From Scandinavium sp002470465 (GTDB taxonomy: Bacteria; Pseudomonadota; Gammaproteobacteria; Enterobacterales; Enterobacteriaceae): a stretch of DNA of 64,000 nucleotides. Position 1 is the first letter of the stretch. Every line of letters begins with the position of its first letter. The stretch spans positions 62,001 to 126,000 of the forward strand of contig NZ_JBFLVD010000015.1 of the NCBI RefSeq assembly GCF_040750395.1. The letters are read 5' to 3'. A model generated the notes under the pieces. The model was not told where the DNA came from. It worked only from the letters and a program-made list of their open reading frames with translations, and made no database searches. Positions 23,669 to 31,661 of this stretch are shown in pieces. Both the position numbers and the translations under genes were made by a program.

Positions 23669-23699
23669 ACGCCTGATGATCCTCATCGGGCGTTTTTTT
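23669..23699 (+). terminator. Intrinsic terminator after the EAL gene
   Basis: ACGCCTGATGA and TCATCGGGCGT pair (one mismatch) around TCC and are followed by seven T. Confidence 0.85.
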
Positions 23700-23780
23700 A
23701 TTTAATCCATCGCAGAAACAAAAAAACCGCTTTAACACAGAGGCTGCACATTCTTTTGGCAAAGCTTAACCTCGGCGATA

Positions 23781-25085
23781 TTACTCCAGGCGTGATATGC
23801 GTGACTTTGCTTCATCAAGATGGCTGCGTAACGCCACAAGACAAGGGGCAAAATTTGCAGACAGGCGGTTACTGTCACGGGCTAACGCCAAAAAGCTCTC
23901 GGCTAATTCGAGCGCTTCTCGCCAGATCTCCCCACTAATCACCTCAAGCAGCGTCGCTGGCCGAAGCGTATTCACAATTTCACCACCCGATTTAGGGGCA
24001 AAACCCATCGGCAGAATGTCATAGGCTGGCGCAAGCTGGTATGGACGACCATGACCGCTGATGAACGATAAATTACCGTGGTGCATGTCGGTATTGCCGA
24101 TCAGCCCCCCAAATGCCCAAAGCCGCGCCGTGCCAACGGCGGCATCAGGATGAACACAACCCTGCTTAACCAGCTCATTAACCAGAATGGGCCATGGGTC
24201 CCTCGCCCGCCCGACAAATTCCGCCTCCAGCGCCCGCAAAGAAAAGAGACCAATGCGGCCCAGTTGGCCAGCACGGTCGAACCGGGGGATCTCGAGGAAA
24301 CGCTGTCCTTCAAAATCAAATACTTCTGTTTCTACACCGAGTACTTTTAAGGCAAGATGCTCGGCCAGTAGCAGATCGCGCCAGCGCTCGCTCACGGGGT
24401 TATCGTCCAGAGCCGTGAATTTCACCAGCACATGGCCACGTTCTGTATAAGTACAAAATTTTGGTTGCTCACCGCCGGCAGATGAACCCGGCACCTCGCC
24501 AGAGCTGACAGCCCGCGCCAGCATAGGATAAGTTGTCGCGCGGTCAACGGGGCTGGGAGATGGCATATCCACGAACTGATTTCTTGCCTGTTCTCCTATC
24601 AACAGATTTCCTACGGCGTCGTGTCCATGAGACAACAAAGCTCTGATCACATCCGAATCGGTCCAGTTTTCAGGATTAGAAGATAAGCCAAGCCCGGCTG
24701 AATAGGTTGATGCATAAGCTCTTCCAAGATATCCCTGCGGTCGCATATCAAATAGCCACCATGGCAGGCCGTCGCTATGGAGGCATATTTTGTCATCCTG
24801 CTCCATGACAAATCCGTCCGGATAAACCGGAATGAGTTTGCCCAGCGGTTTTATCTGGCCTGTTTCGGATATGCGATAAACAGGGGCAGAACTGAACCCA
24901 CGAAAAGCATCGCGTAACGCATATTGAATAGATGGACCTGAGCCGATCCGAACAATATCATCACCGAGTGTTCTTAGGGTACGAGACAACGTCGGCTGAC
25001 TAATGCCAATTATATCAATAAGTTTCCTTGCAGGCATGGGCCCCTGGCGCAGTAACTGGCAGATCGTATCGGATCGATTTATCAT
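23781..25085 (-). CDS. HipA-family Ser/Thr kinase-like protein (YjjJ type)
   Basis: 434-residue protein from the start chosen at 25085, homologous to E. coli YjjJ (HipH). An N-terminal winged-helix segment (RKLIDIIGISQPTLSRTLRT) replaces the separate HipB antitoxin. HipA-like kinase motifs follow: SSAGGEQPKF (ATP loop), NTDMHHGNLSF (catalytic Asp and Asn) and LAPAYDILPM (metal-binding Asp). No hipB is adjacent. HipA kinases phosphorylate aminoacyl-tRNA synthetases or other proteins. The frame is open 22 codons further upstream, and that region contains TTAAC-A-GTTAA, which would fit an operator if 25085 is the start; the RBS is poor either way. Confidence 0.82.
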   Translation of the reverse strand: MINRSDTICQLLRQGPMPARKLIDIIGISQPTLSRTLRTLGDDIVRIGSGPSIQYALRDAFRGFSSAPVYRISETGQIKPLGKLIPVYPDGFVMEQDDKICLHSDGLPWWLFDMRPQGYLGRAYASTYSAGLGLSSNPENWTDSDVIRALLSHGHDAVGNLLIGEQARNQFVDMPSPSPVDRATTYPMLARAVSSGEVPGSSAGGEQPKFCTYTERGHVLVKFTALDDNPVSERWRDLLLAEHLALKVLGVETEVFDFEGQRFLEIPRFDRAGQLGRIGLFSLRALEAEFVGRARDPWPILVNELVKQGCVHPDAAVGTARLWAFGGLIGNTDMHHGNLSFISGHGRPYQLAPAYDILPMGFAPKSGGEIVNTLRPATLLEVISGEIWREALELAESFLALARDSNRLSANFAPCLVALRSHLDEAKSRISRLE

Positions 25086-25266
25086 GATGCGAATCGCTTT
25101 ATGAATAGATGTGTGAATAGATAAATTAACAGTTAATTGCTGAGATGTCATCCGCGCAGGACGTTTCTCCGCCCAGTCAGGCAGAGAATCGGTGAACGGA
25201 TCTCATTTCTTTTGGGAGCGTTGGGACAGGCGTCTGAAGGGGACTGCGAAGTCTTTGTTGTCGGTC

Positions 25267-25560
25267 TCAGCGCTCTGAGGGCTTTTTGCTCTGCCAGTTT
25301 GCCCACGGATTATCAGCCGGGGCTTTTTCTGCGTGCTGCACATCCTGCAGCGAATCGATATAGAGCGCTTCAACTTCTTTGCGGGCCCAGGGCGTGCGGC
25401 GAAGGAATTTCAGGCTTGATTTGATGCTCGGGTCGCTTTTAAAGCAGTTTATGTTGACATGCTTTGCCAGCTCTGCCCAACCGTAACGCTCAACCAGCGT
25501 CGTGAGTAACGCTTCAAGTGTGATGCCATGTAACGGATCTTTCGAAGGCTGGGCGGTCAT
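25267..25560 (-). CDS. VF530-family (DUF2132) DNA-binding protein
   Basis: 97-residue protein with the complete VF530 domain: DPLHGITLEALLTTLVERYGW at the start, then the conserved NINCFKSDPSIKSSLKFLRR TPWAR segment (split here for length) and a polar tail. A structure of Vibrio VF530 led to the suggestion of DNA binding; the function is otherwise unknown. It lies 168 bp downstream of the EF-G paralogue in the same direction, separated from it by a terminator. Nothing unusual in length. Confidence 0.85.
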   Translation of the reverse strand: MTAQPSKDPLHGITLEALLTTLVERYGWAELAKHVNINCFKSDPSIKSSLKFLRRTPWARKEVEALYIDSLQDVQHAEKAPADNPWANWQSKKPSER

Positions 25561-25687
25561 TGTCGGTCCTGGTCGCTTATGAATTTGCGCACACCTTACT
25601 GACTCAGCAAGCGATGCGCAATACGCAGTGGCTCTGCCCCGCCCTTTACGTCATTTTCAGAGGCTGGCGGTTGATGTAACGACAGCC

Positions 25688-25722
25688 AAAATAACGGCAG
25701 GCTCCTTGCGGAACGCTGCCGT
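25688..25722 (-). terminator. Intrinsic terminator of the EF-G paralogue
   Basis: On the minus strand, ACGGCAG and CTGCCGT pair over a partly paired inner loop and are followed by TATTTT, directly after the stop at 25728. Confidence 0.7.
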
Positions 25723-25727
25723 GTTGA

Positions 25728-27830
25728 TTATGACTTAGCGCGTCGGGCGATGATCTCGTCCGCCACGTTGCGTGGCGCTTCTGCGTAGTGATGGAACTCC
25801 ATGCTGTAAGTTGCCCGCCCCTGCGACATCGAACGCAGCGTTGTGGAATAACCAAACATTTCGGCCAATGGCACGTCAGCACGGATGATCTGACTGCCAA
25901 AGCGCTCCTCCATGCCCTGCACCATACCGCGACGGGAAGAGAGATCGCCCATAATGTTCCCGGCGTACTCCTCCGGCGTTTCCACTTCGACGTGCATTAC
26001 CGGTTCAAGAATTATCGGATCTGCCCGTCGCGCGCCCTCTTTAAAGCCAAAGATAGCCGCCATGCGAAACGCCATTTCCGACGAGTCGACGTCATGATAA
26101 GAACCAAACGTCAGCGTCGCCTTCACGTCCACGACAGGATAGCCCGCCAGCACACCGGTGTTCATGGCTTCGCGCAGCCCTTTTTCCACCGAAGGAATAT
26201 ACTCGCGCGGCACCACGCCGCCCTTGGTGGCATCCTCAAATTTGAAGCCGCTTCCCGGCTCCAGCGGCTCGAGAGAGAGCACAACATGACCGTACTGCCC
26301 TTTCCCGCCGGACTGACGCACAAACTTGCCTTCGATCTCATTCACCGCTTTGCGGATCGTCTCGCGGTACGTCACCTGTGGTCGGCCAATGTTGGCCTCC
26401 ACGCCAAACTCACGCTTCATGCGGTCGACGATAATGTCGAGGTGCAGCTCACCCATACCGGAAATGATCGTCTGGCCAGACTCGTCATCCGTATGCAGGC
26501 GGAACGACGGATCTTCCGACGCCAGGCGCTGCAACGCGATACCCATTTTCTCCTGGTCCGCCTTGGTTTTCGGCTCGATGGCGAGTGAAATTACCGGCTC
26601 CGGAAACTCCATGCGCTCAAGCGTAATCACCTTGTCCGGATCGCTCAACGTATCCCCGGTGGTAACGTCCTTCAGCCCCACGCAGGCGGCGATATCCCCG
26701 GCGCGCAGCTCGTCGACCTCATGCCTGTCGTTGGCATGCATCTGCACGATGCGTCCGATTCGCTCCTTTTTGCCTTTAACCGGGTTATACACGGCGTCAC
26801 CTTTGCGCAGTACGCCAGAATAGACGCGAATAAAGGTCAGCTGGCCTACGTATGGATCGGTCATCAGCTTGAACGCCAGCGCCGAGAATGGTTCATCATC
26901 ACTCGGATGACGCTCCGCCGGTTGGCCTTTTTCGTCCACGCCGTCGATAGCCGGCACGTCAAGCGGTGACGGCATAAATTCAACCACCGCATCGAGCATG
27001 CGCTGTACGCCCTTGTTTTTAAAAGCGCTGCCGCAAAGCATCGGTTGGATTTCCCCGGAAACCGTGCGGATCCGCAGCCCGGCGACAATTTCACTTTCGC
27101 TGAGATCGCCCGTTTCCAGATATTTATCCATCAACGCATCGCTGGCTTCTGCCGCTGCGGAGACCATTTTCTCACGCCACTCCTGCGCGGTTGTCAGCAA
27201 CGTTTCCGGCACAGGCCCGTAGCTGAACGTCATGCCCTGAGTGGCATCGTTCCAGTGGATCTCGCGCATCTTAATGAGATCAATCACACCGGAGAAATGC
27301 TCTTCCGCGCCGACGGGAATCACAATCGGCACCGGATTGGCCTTCAGGCGGTCCTTCATCATCTGCACCACGCGGAAGAAATCCGCTCCCTGGCGGTCCA
27401 TCTTGTTGACGAACGCCAGTCGTGGAACGTGATATTTATTGGCCTGTCGCCAGACGGTTTCCGACTGCGGCTGCACGCCGCCGACGGCGTCATAAACCAT
27501 CACCGCGCCGTCGAGCACGCGCATAGAACGCTCCACCTCAATGGTGAAATCTACGTGGCCCGGGGTGTCGATAATGTTAATCCGGTGCGGTTCAAAATTA
27601 CTGTCCATACCCGGCCAGAAAGTGCTGACCGCGGCGGAAGTGATCGTAATGCCGCGCTCCTGCTCCTGCGCCATCCAGTCAGTTGTTGCCGCGCCATCGT
27701 GTACTTCACCCAATTTGTGGCTCATTCCGGTGTAAAACAGAATGCGCTCGGTGGTGGTTGTTTTACCGGCATCGATATGCGCGGAGATACCGATGTTGCG
27801 ATAACGTTCGAGAGGGATGGGTCGGGGCAT
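25728..27830 (-). CDS. Elongation factor G paralogue (second EF-G)
   Basis: 700-residue translational GTPase with all EF-G domains. G1 AHIDAGKTTTTERILF (residues about 17-32), switch I RGITITSAA, G3 DTPGHVDF (about 87), G4 NKMD (about 141), G5 GSAFK (about 262); domain II, domain III with MGELHLDII, domain IV (SGGKGQYGHV) and domain V follow. It stands alone, with no rpsL, rpsG or tuf beside it, and differs from E. coli FusA at many positions (for example VSTFWPG for TTAFWSG), so it is a paralogue, not the str-operon gene. Role could be translocation under stress, ribosome recycling, or tolerance to an EF-G inhibitor. An ArsR regulator is divergent. Confidence 0.85.
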   Translation of the reverse strand: MPRPIPLERYRNIGISAHIDAGKTTTTERILFYTGMSHKLGEVHDGAATTDWMAQEQERGITITSAAVSTFWPGMDSNFEPHRINIIDTPGHVDFTIEVERSMRVLDGAVMVYDAVGGVQPQSETVWRQANKYHVPRLAFVNKMDRQGADFFRVVQMMKDRLKANPVPIVIPVGAEEHFSGVIDLIKMREIHWNDATQGMTFSYGPVPETLLTTAQEWREKMVSAAAEASDALMDKYLETGDLSESEIVAGLRIRTVSGEIQPMLCGSAFKNKGVQRMLDAVVEFMPSPLDVPAIDGVDEKGQPAERHPSDDEPFSALAFKLMTDPYVGQLTFIRVYSGVLRKGDAVYNPVKGKKERIGRIVQMHANDRHEVDELRAGDIAACVGLKDVTTGDTLSDPDKVITLERMEFPEPVISLAIEPKTKADQEKMGIALQRLASEDPSFRLHTDDESGQTIISGMGELHLDIIVDRMKREFGVEANIGRPQVTYRETIRKAVNEIEGKFVRQSGGKGQYGHVVLSLEPLEPGSGFKFEDATKGGVVPREYIPSVEKGLREAMNTGVLAGYPVVDVKATLTFGSYHDVDSSEMAFRMAAIFGFKEGARRADPIILEPVMHVEVETPEEYAGNIMGDLSSRRGMVQGMEERFGSQIIRADVPLAEMFGYSTTLRSMSQGRATYSMEFHHYAEAPRNVADEIIARRAKS

Positions 27831-27904
27831 GATGCGTCCTTAGTCTGTTGACTGTCAGTGAGCGACGGGTATTCGCCGCCCTGCTTTTAACGCCGTCAAT
27901 AATA

Positions 27905-27916
27905 GTACAACTGTAC
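27905..27916. promoter_or_regulatory. Palindrome between the EF-G paralogue and ArsR genes
   Basis: GTACA-AC-TGTAC, 75 bp upstream of the EF-G start, in AT-rich sequence with a nearby TATATT. A dimer operator for the divergent ArsR regulator is plausible. Confidence 0.35.
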
Positions 27917-28042
27917 GAGTATATTAGAACTATATTGCCTATCACAGGTATCGATGAAACGGCGGGAACGCGCGTGGCTTTCATTCAGGGCTTTCGGTAT
28001 ATTACCGCCCACCAGCGCCCGCTATGCAGACACAGGAACAGT

Positions 28043-28360
28043 ATGATCGCCAACCATCCGGAACGTGAACAGATTCGCCTCGAAAATGTGCTCTTTGCGC
28101 TCGGGAATGCACTGCGTCTGGAGATAGTGAAAACCCTGGCCGACGGCAGCGAACTGAGCTGCGGCGCCCTGCGCCAGGACGTGGCGAAATCGACCATGAC
28201 TCACCACTGGCGCGTGTTGCGCGACAGCGGCGTTATCTGGCAGCGTCCTCAGGGGCGGGAAAATCTGATTTCACTGCGCCGGGAAGATTTAGACGCCCGT
28301 TTCCCCGGTCTGCTGGACACGCTGTTAGAAGCCGCTCTTCGTAACAACTGGCAGGCATAA
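28043..28360 (+). CDS. ArsR-family transcriptional regulator
   Basis: 105-residue winged-helix regulator: LENVLFALGNALRLEIVKTL (helices 1-2), then SCGALRQDVAKSTMTHHWRV as recognition region, and the wing VIWQRPQGRENLISLRRED. The metal-binding Cys motif of ArsR/SmtB sensors (CVC in helix 3) is not present; the single Cys lies at SCGAL, so it probably senses something other than metals. The open frame runs upstream to 27848, but the ATG at 28043 follows AGGAACAGT and fits the domain start. It is divergent from the EF-G paralogue. Confidence 0.83.
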   Translation: MIANHPEREQIRLENVLFALGNALRLEIVKTLADGSELSCGALRQDVAKSTMTHHWRVLRDSGVIWQRPQGRENLISLRREDLDARFPGLLDTLLEAALRNNWQA

Positions 28361-28376
28361 CGGTATAAGTCCCCTA

Positions 28377-28490
28377 TCATCCAGGCCACGAAGGCCCACA
28401 AGAGCCCTCTGAATATCCAACGATGATAGCGGTACTGGTGGCGTTCCCGCGCATGGCCTGCTCAATTCGATTATCAACATCCCTTTCCAT
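28377..28490 (-). CDS. Possible small ORF (37 aa)
   Basis: An ATG at 28490 after GGGAAAATCA opens 37 codons (MERDVDNRIEQAMRGNATST, then a Gly/Ser-rich end). Another frame over the second half would encode a hydrophobic stretch (GLLWAFVAWMIGDL), which suggests a frameshifted small membrane protein. I do not recognise either. The rest of the gap 28361-28640 shows no gene I can support. Confidence 0.2.
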   Translation of the reverse strand: MERDVDNRIEQAMRGNATSTAIIVGYSEGSCGPSWPG

Positions 28491-28640
28491 TGATTTTCCC
28501 TAAGTTTTCCGCGTGACCGTCCGATACTGTTTGTAGCCTAAGCGATTTTGCGCATTACCGTTTTCGATTGTCAGCACAAAACGCCAGGTCTCACTATGTT
28601 TAATACTGATAAAGACAAACCGTAACGATGGATACTGACT

Positions 28641-28991
28641 TTGGACAAAAACCAACGCGCCAGGATGCTGCGTGAGAGCTGGCCTCTGCTCTTTGCGCAG
28701 GAACCGCTCAAGCCGATGAAAACGGGCATTATGCAGGACCTGATTGCCGATGCCGAAAAGCGACAAATTGATTTTTCGGGGCTGGACATTGGTAAAGCCC
28801 TGAAGCGCTATACGCGCACCATTCCTTATCAGCTGGCGCTGGCAAACAGCTCTCTGCGTTACGGGATTGATGGCCAGCCCGACGGCGTGGTGACCGAAGA
28901 GCAGCGTAAGATGGCGTTAACCTGGCTAAATAATAATCCGCACTATCCGCAGGATGCAGAAAAATTGCTGCCAGAGAAAGAGCCGCGCTGA
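28641..28991 (+). CDS. ProQ/FinO-domain RNA-binding protein, start altered
   Basis: About 116 residues with the FinO/ProQ fold: LLFAQEPLKPMKTGIMQDLI (conserved P-L-K-x-G-I block), IGKALKRYTRTIPYQLALAN, then SSLRYGIDGQPDG. Such proteins bind structured RNAs and stabilise or pair sRNAs. The only in-frame starts are TTG at 28641 and ATG at 28665. An ATG at 28596 in the same frame is followed by nine codons and a TAA at 28623, 15 nt before the TTG. Either the TTG is used, or a nonsense mutation has removed the original N-terminus. The core domain is complete. It lies just upstream of digH. Confidence 0.72.
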   Translation: MDKNQRARMLRESWPLLFAQEPLKPMKTGIMQDLIADAEKRQIDFSGLDIGKALKRYTRTIPYQLALANSSLRYGIDGQPDGVVTEEQRKMALTWLNNNPHYPQDAEKLLPEKEPR

Positions 28992-29076
28992 GAACCGCAC
29001 GAAGATCTGTTGCTCTGACTGGAGAAGAGGACGAAAATGACGTTCTTCGTTAACGCCTGATACCTGTAGGGACACC

Positions 29077-30408
29077 ATCATCAGCTCACGTCGACTCCCG
29101 TTAGCCGCCCGATTCACCCGCGCTGGCCTTCTGATAGCCACCGCGCTGGTGCTCGCCAGCTGTGGCTCAAAACAACCCAAATCGCTGGTAACGCCGCTAC
29201 CGCCGATTGCCAAACATCCGTTGCCAGATTCGTCTTCATCAGACCACCAGCCAGTGCGTGGCGTCTGGCTGACGACGGTATCCCGCCTCGACTGGCCGCC
29301 GATCCCGTCAGTGAACGTCAGCGATCCGGCCACCCGTGTCCGCATGCAAAAGCAGGCGCTGACCGATAAGCTGGATAACCTGCAGCGCCTCGGCATCAAT
29401 ACCGTGTTTTTCCAGGTGAAGCCGGACGGCACCGCGCTCTGGCCGTCAAAAATTCTGCCGTGGTCGGATATGCTGACCGGCACAATTGGCCAGGACCCCG
29501 GCTACGATCCGCTGATGTTTATGCTCGATGAGGCACACAAGCGTGGGATGAAAGTCCATGCGTGGTTTAACCCATATCGCGTGTCGACGAACATTAAATC
29601 TACTACTACCGCCGCGCTCAACGGTACGAGTTCCCTCCATCCGGCAAGCGTATTCGTAACGCATCGCGACTGGATCCGCACTTCTGGCGATCGCTATGTT
29701 ATTGATCCAGGTATCCCGGAAGCCCGCGACTGGATAACCAGTATCGTGGCCGAAGTCGTGGCGCGTTACCCGGTCGATGGCGTGCAGTTCGATGACTATT
29801 TCTATACTGAATCGCCCGGTTCGATGCTCAACGATACTCAGACCTTCCGCGCCTACGGTCAGGGCTTTGCGTCGAAAGCCGACTGGCGGCGAAAAAATAC
29901 GGAAGAGCTGATTGCGCAGGTCTACCGTACGATTAAACAGCTCAATCCAAACGTGCAGTTTGGCGTCAGCCCGGCAGGCGTGTGGCGTAACCGTTCGCAC
30001 GATCCGGCGGGCTCCGACACCCGGGGAGCAGCGGCCTATGATGAATCGTTCGCAGACACGCGCTTATGGGTGCAAAAGGGATTGCTGGACTACATCGCGC
30101 CGCAGGTTTACTGGCCGTTTGCCCGCGATGCCGCCCGCTATGACGTGCTGGCAAAATGGTGGGCTAACGTCGTCAAACCAACGCACACCCGGCTTTATAT
30201 TGGGGTGGCGCTGTATAAAGTCGGCGAGCCGTCAAGAAATGAGCCAGACTGGAGCGTTCAGGGCGGCGTGCCGGAGCTGAAAAAACAGCTCGATCTCAAC
30301 GATACGCTGCCGGAAATCAGCGGCACGATTCTGTTCCGTGAAAACAATCTGAATCAGCCGCAGGCCCAACAGGCAGTGAACTATCTGAAGAGCCGCTGGG
30401 GAAGCTGA
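29077..30408 (+). CDS. digH: Lipoprotein glycosidase DigH (YddW), start codon unclear
   Basis: Orthologue of E. coli DigH, which cleaves peptide-free (denuded) peptidoglycan strands left after division; outer-membrane lipoprotein. Matches the E. coli protein from RGVWLTTVSRLDWPP to the end NYLKSRWGS, including the GH-like core GVQFDDYFYTESPGS and FGVSPAGVWRNRSHDP. A lipoprotein signal is present (RFTRAGLLIATALVLASC, lipobox LASC). In frame, back to the stop at 29038, there is no ATG, GTG or TTG before the GTG inside the signal peptide. A strongly RBS-equipped ATG (29037) opens another frame that ends after seven codons. Either an ATC start (about 29077), a frameshift, or a sequence error is involved. 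Confidence 0.85.
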   Translation: MISSRRLPLAARFTRAGLLIATALVLASCGSKQPKSLVTPLPPIAKHPLPDSSSSDHQPVRGVWLTTVSRLDWPPIPSVNVSDPATRVRMQKQALTDKLDNLQRLGINTVFFQVKPDGTALWPSKILPWSDMLTGTIGQDPGYDPLMFMLDEAHKRGMKVHAWFNPYRVSTNIKSTTTAALNGTSSLHPASVFVTHRDWIRTSGDRYVIDPGIPEARDWITSIVAEVVARYPVDGVQFDDYFYTESPGSMLNDTQTFRAYGQGFASKADWRRKNTEELIAQVYRTIKQLNPNVQFGVSPAGVWRNRSHDPAGSDTRGAAAYDESFADTRLWVQKGLLDYIAPQVYWPFARDAARYDVLAKWWANVVKPTHTRLYIGVALYKVGEPSRNEPDWSVQGGVPELKKQLDLNDTLPEISGTILFRENNLNQPQAQQAVNYLKSRWGS

Positions 30409-30438
30409 TTAAGTGTACGGGGGCGTTCCGCGGGCGCG

Positions 30439-30482
30439 GGCCTACATGTCCGTAGGCCTGATAAGCGGAGCGCCATCAGGCA
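30439..30482. repeat. REP element overlapping the end of the sigma factor gene
   Basis: GGCCTAC ... GTAGGCC followed by the half GCCTGATAAGCGGAGCGCC-ATCAGGC. The stop codon (TGA) and last codons of the convergent sigma factor gene lie inside it. Confidence 0.75.
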
Positions 30483-31033
30483 ATTAAGTCGTCATACACG
30501 CTACGCAGGCGAGTACGAAGATAAAGCACGGCCTTATGCTTACGGGACAATAGCGCCTGCACGCTGTCACCGCTCTCTTCTGCCAGCGCTTTATAACTCA
30601 GCCCTTCAAGTTCGGTGCGCTCAAACACTTCTCGCTGCGCGTCAGGCAGCTCCGCCAGCGCATCGTTGAGCTCTTCCCAGAGCAGCGACTTCAGGTAATC
30701 CTCTTCCGGGGTCTGCGCCACGCCAAACAGCGTTTCGGCCAGCTCATCCTCCGGATAATCCCCTTCTTCATCTGCCGTAAAGAAGGATGACAGCGGCAAT
30801 TCCTTTTTTTTGCGCGACCTGTCCGTCAGCTCATTGCGGGCGGCGCGAAACAGCCAGGCGGCGATGTTCTCCACCGGCTGTTCGACCTTTATCAGTTGCC
30901 AGGTGATCTCCTGCAAAACGTCGTCGGCATCTTCACGCCCCGCCGTTCGTCCACGGATAAATGCCGTGAGCCGCGAACGACAGGCGTTGAGCGCCGAGAT
31001 AAGCAGTGAATCCCCTGTCACGTCAGATTTCAT
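30476..31033 (-). CDS. ECF-type RNA polymerase sigma factor
   Basis: 185-residue sigma factor with region 2 (DADDVLQEITWQLIKVEQPV, AAWLFRAARNELTDRSRKKK, residues about 35-76) and region 4 (LAELPDAQREVFERTELEGL, SYKALAEESGDSVQALLSRK, residues about 125-170) joined by an acidic linker. No region 1.1 or 3, so it is an ECF sigma. The start overlaps the stop of the upstream membrane-protein gene by 4 nt (ATGA), so the two are translationally coupled. The membrane protein may be its regulator. Ends within a REP element. Confidence 0.85.
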   Translation of the reverse strand: MKSDVTGDSLLISALNACRSRLTAFIRGRTAGREDADDVLQEITWQLIKVEQPVENIAAWLFRAARNELTDRSRKKKELPLSSFFTADEEGDYPEDELAETLFGVAQTPEEDYLKSLLWEELNDALAELPDAQREVFERTELEGLSYKALAEESGDSVQALLSRKHKAVLYLRTRLRSVYDDLIA

Positions 31034-31485
31034 CCGCGTGGCTCGCTGTCGGGTGTGTCCGTTGTCGAAGCATCCGGCGCCGGACGAGGATCCATGCGTT
31101 CATCACGACGGCCGCGCCAGCCGCAATGGTCATGGTGATGATGACCGCGACGACCAAATCCCTCACGACGGTGCTGCATAAACGCTTCACGCTGCTCCGG
31201 CGTCATCTGCATCCAGCGCTCGTGCATACGGCGGCGCATGCCGAACATGCCCGGACGGAAGCCGAGACCGCCAAACAGAATTCGGCACAGAACCAGCAGC
31301 CCTAACGCCTGCCAGAAACCGATGGCTTTCACGCCAACAAGCGCGGGCAGCAGCGCATTCCACAGGGACATCACCAGCAGCCCCAGGACCGCCACAATCA
31401 CCGCGCCAATGACCAGCGGTTTTGCCATCCGGTGGCTGCCAAAGCCGTGCCCACGACGGTGTTCATGCATATCAAAATCTCTCAT
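31030..31485 (-). CDS. Small membrane protein with Met/His-rich tail, coupled to the sigma gene
   Basis: 151 residues: charged His-rich N-terminus (MRDFDMHEHRRGHGFGSHR), two hydrophobic segments (about residues 21-45 and 55-72), then a Met/Arg-rich segment (FGMRRRMHERWMQMTPEQRE) and a histidine cluster (RRGHHHHDHCGWRGRR). The MTPEQREAF part resembles CpxP/Spy-type heavy-metal sensors, but the topology differs. Good RBS (GAGGAAAAAACC). It is first in an operon with the ECF sigma factor, so an anti-sigma or metal-sensing role is my inference; no classical anti-sigma domain is visible. Confidence 0.6.
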   Translation of the reverse strand: MRDFDMHEHRRGHGFGSHRMAKPLVIGAVIVAVLGLLVMSLWNALLPALVGVKAIGFWQALGLLVLCRILFGGLGFRPGMFGMRRRMHERWMQMTPEQREAFMQHRREGFGRRGHHHHDHCGWRGRRDERMDPRPAPDASTTDTPDSEPRG

Positions 31486-31661
31486 GGTTTTTTCCTCATT
31501 ACGTTGCGTACTGAGGTAGACGAATGAGATTGCGAAATATTGCTGAAAAAACGAAAAAAAGAAGATAGCTGGTCACCGACACTGGAGAAAACGTTGTGCT
31601 GATATCCCAGGCATCTGGTCTGCTACCTGAATATTGCCAGCCCGTTGGCGGAAGGATCGTC

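Noticed and set aside
28580..28630. 28596 ATG as the true start of the ProQ/FinO gene
   Set aside because: An in-frame TAA at 28623-28625 stops it after nine codons, so it cannot be the start in this sequence as given.
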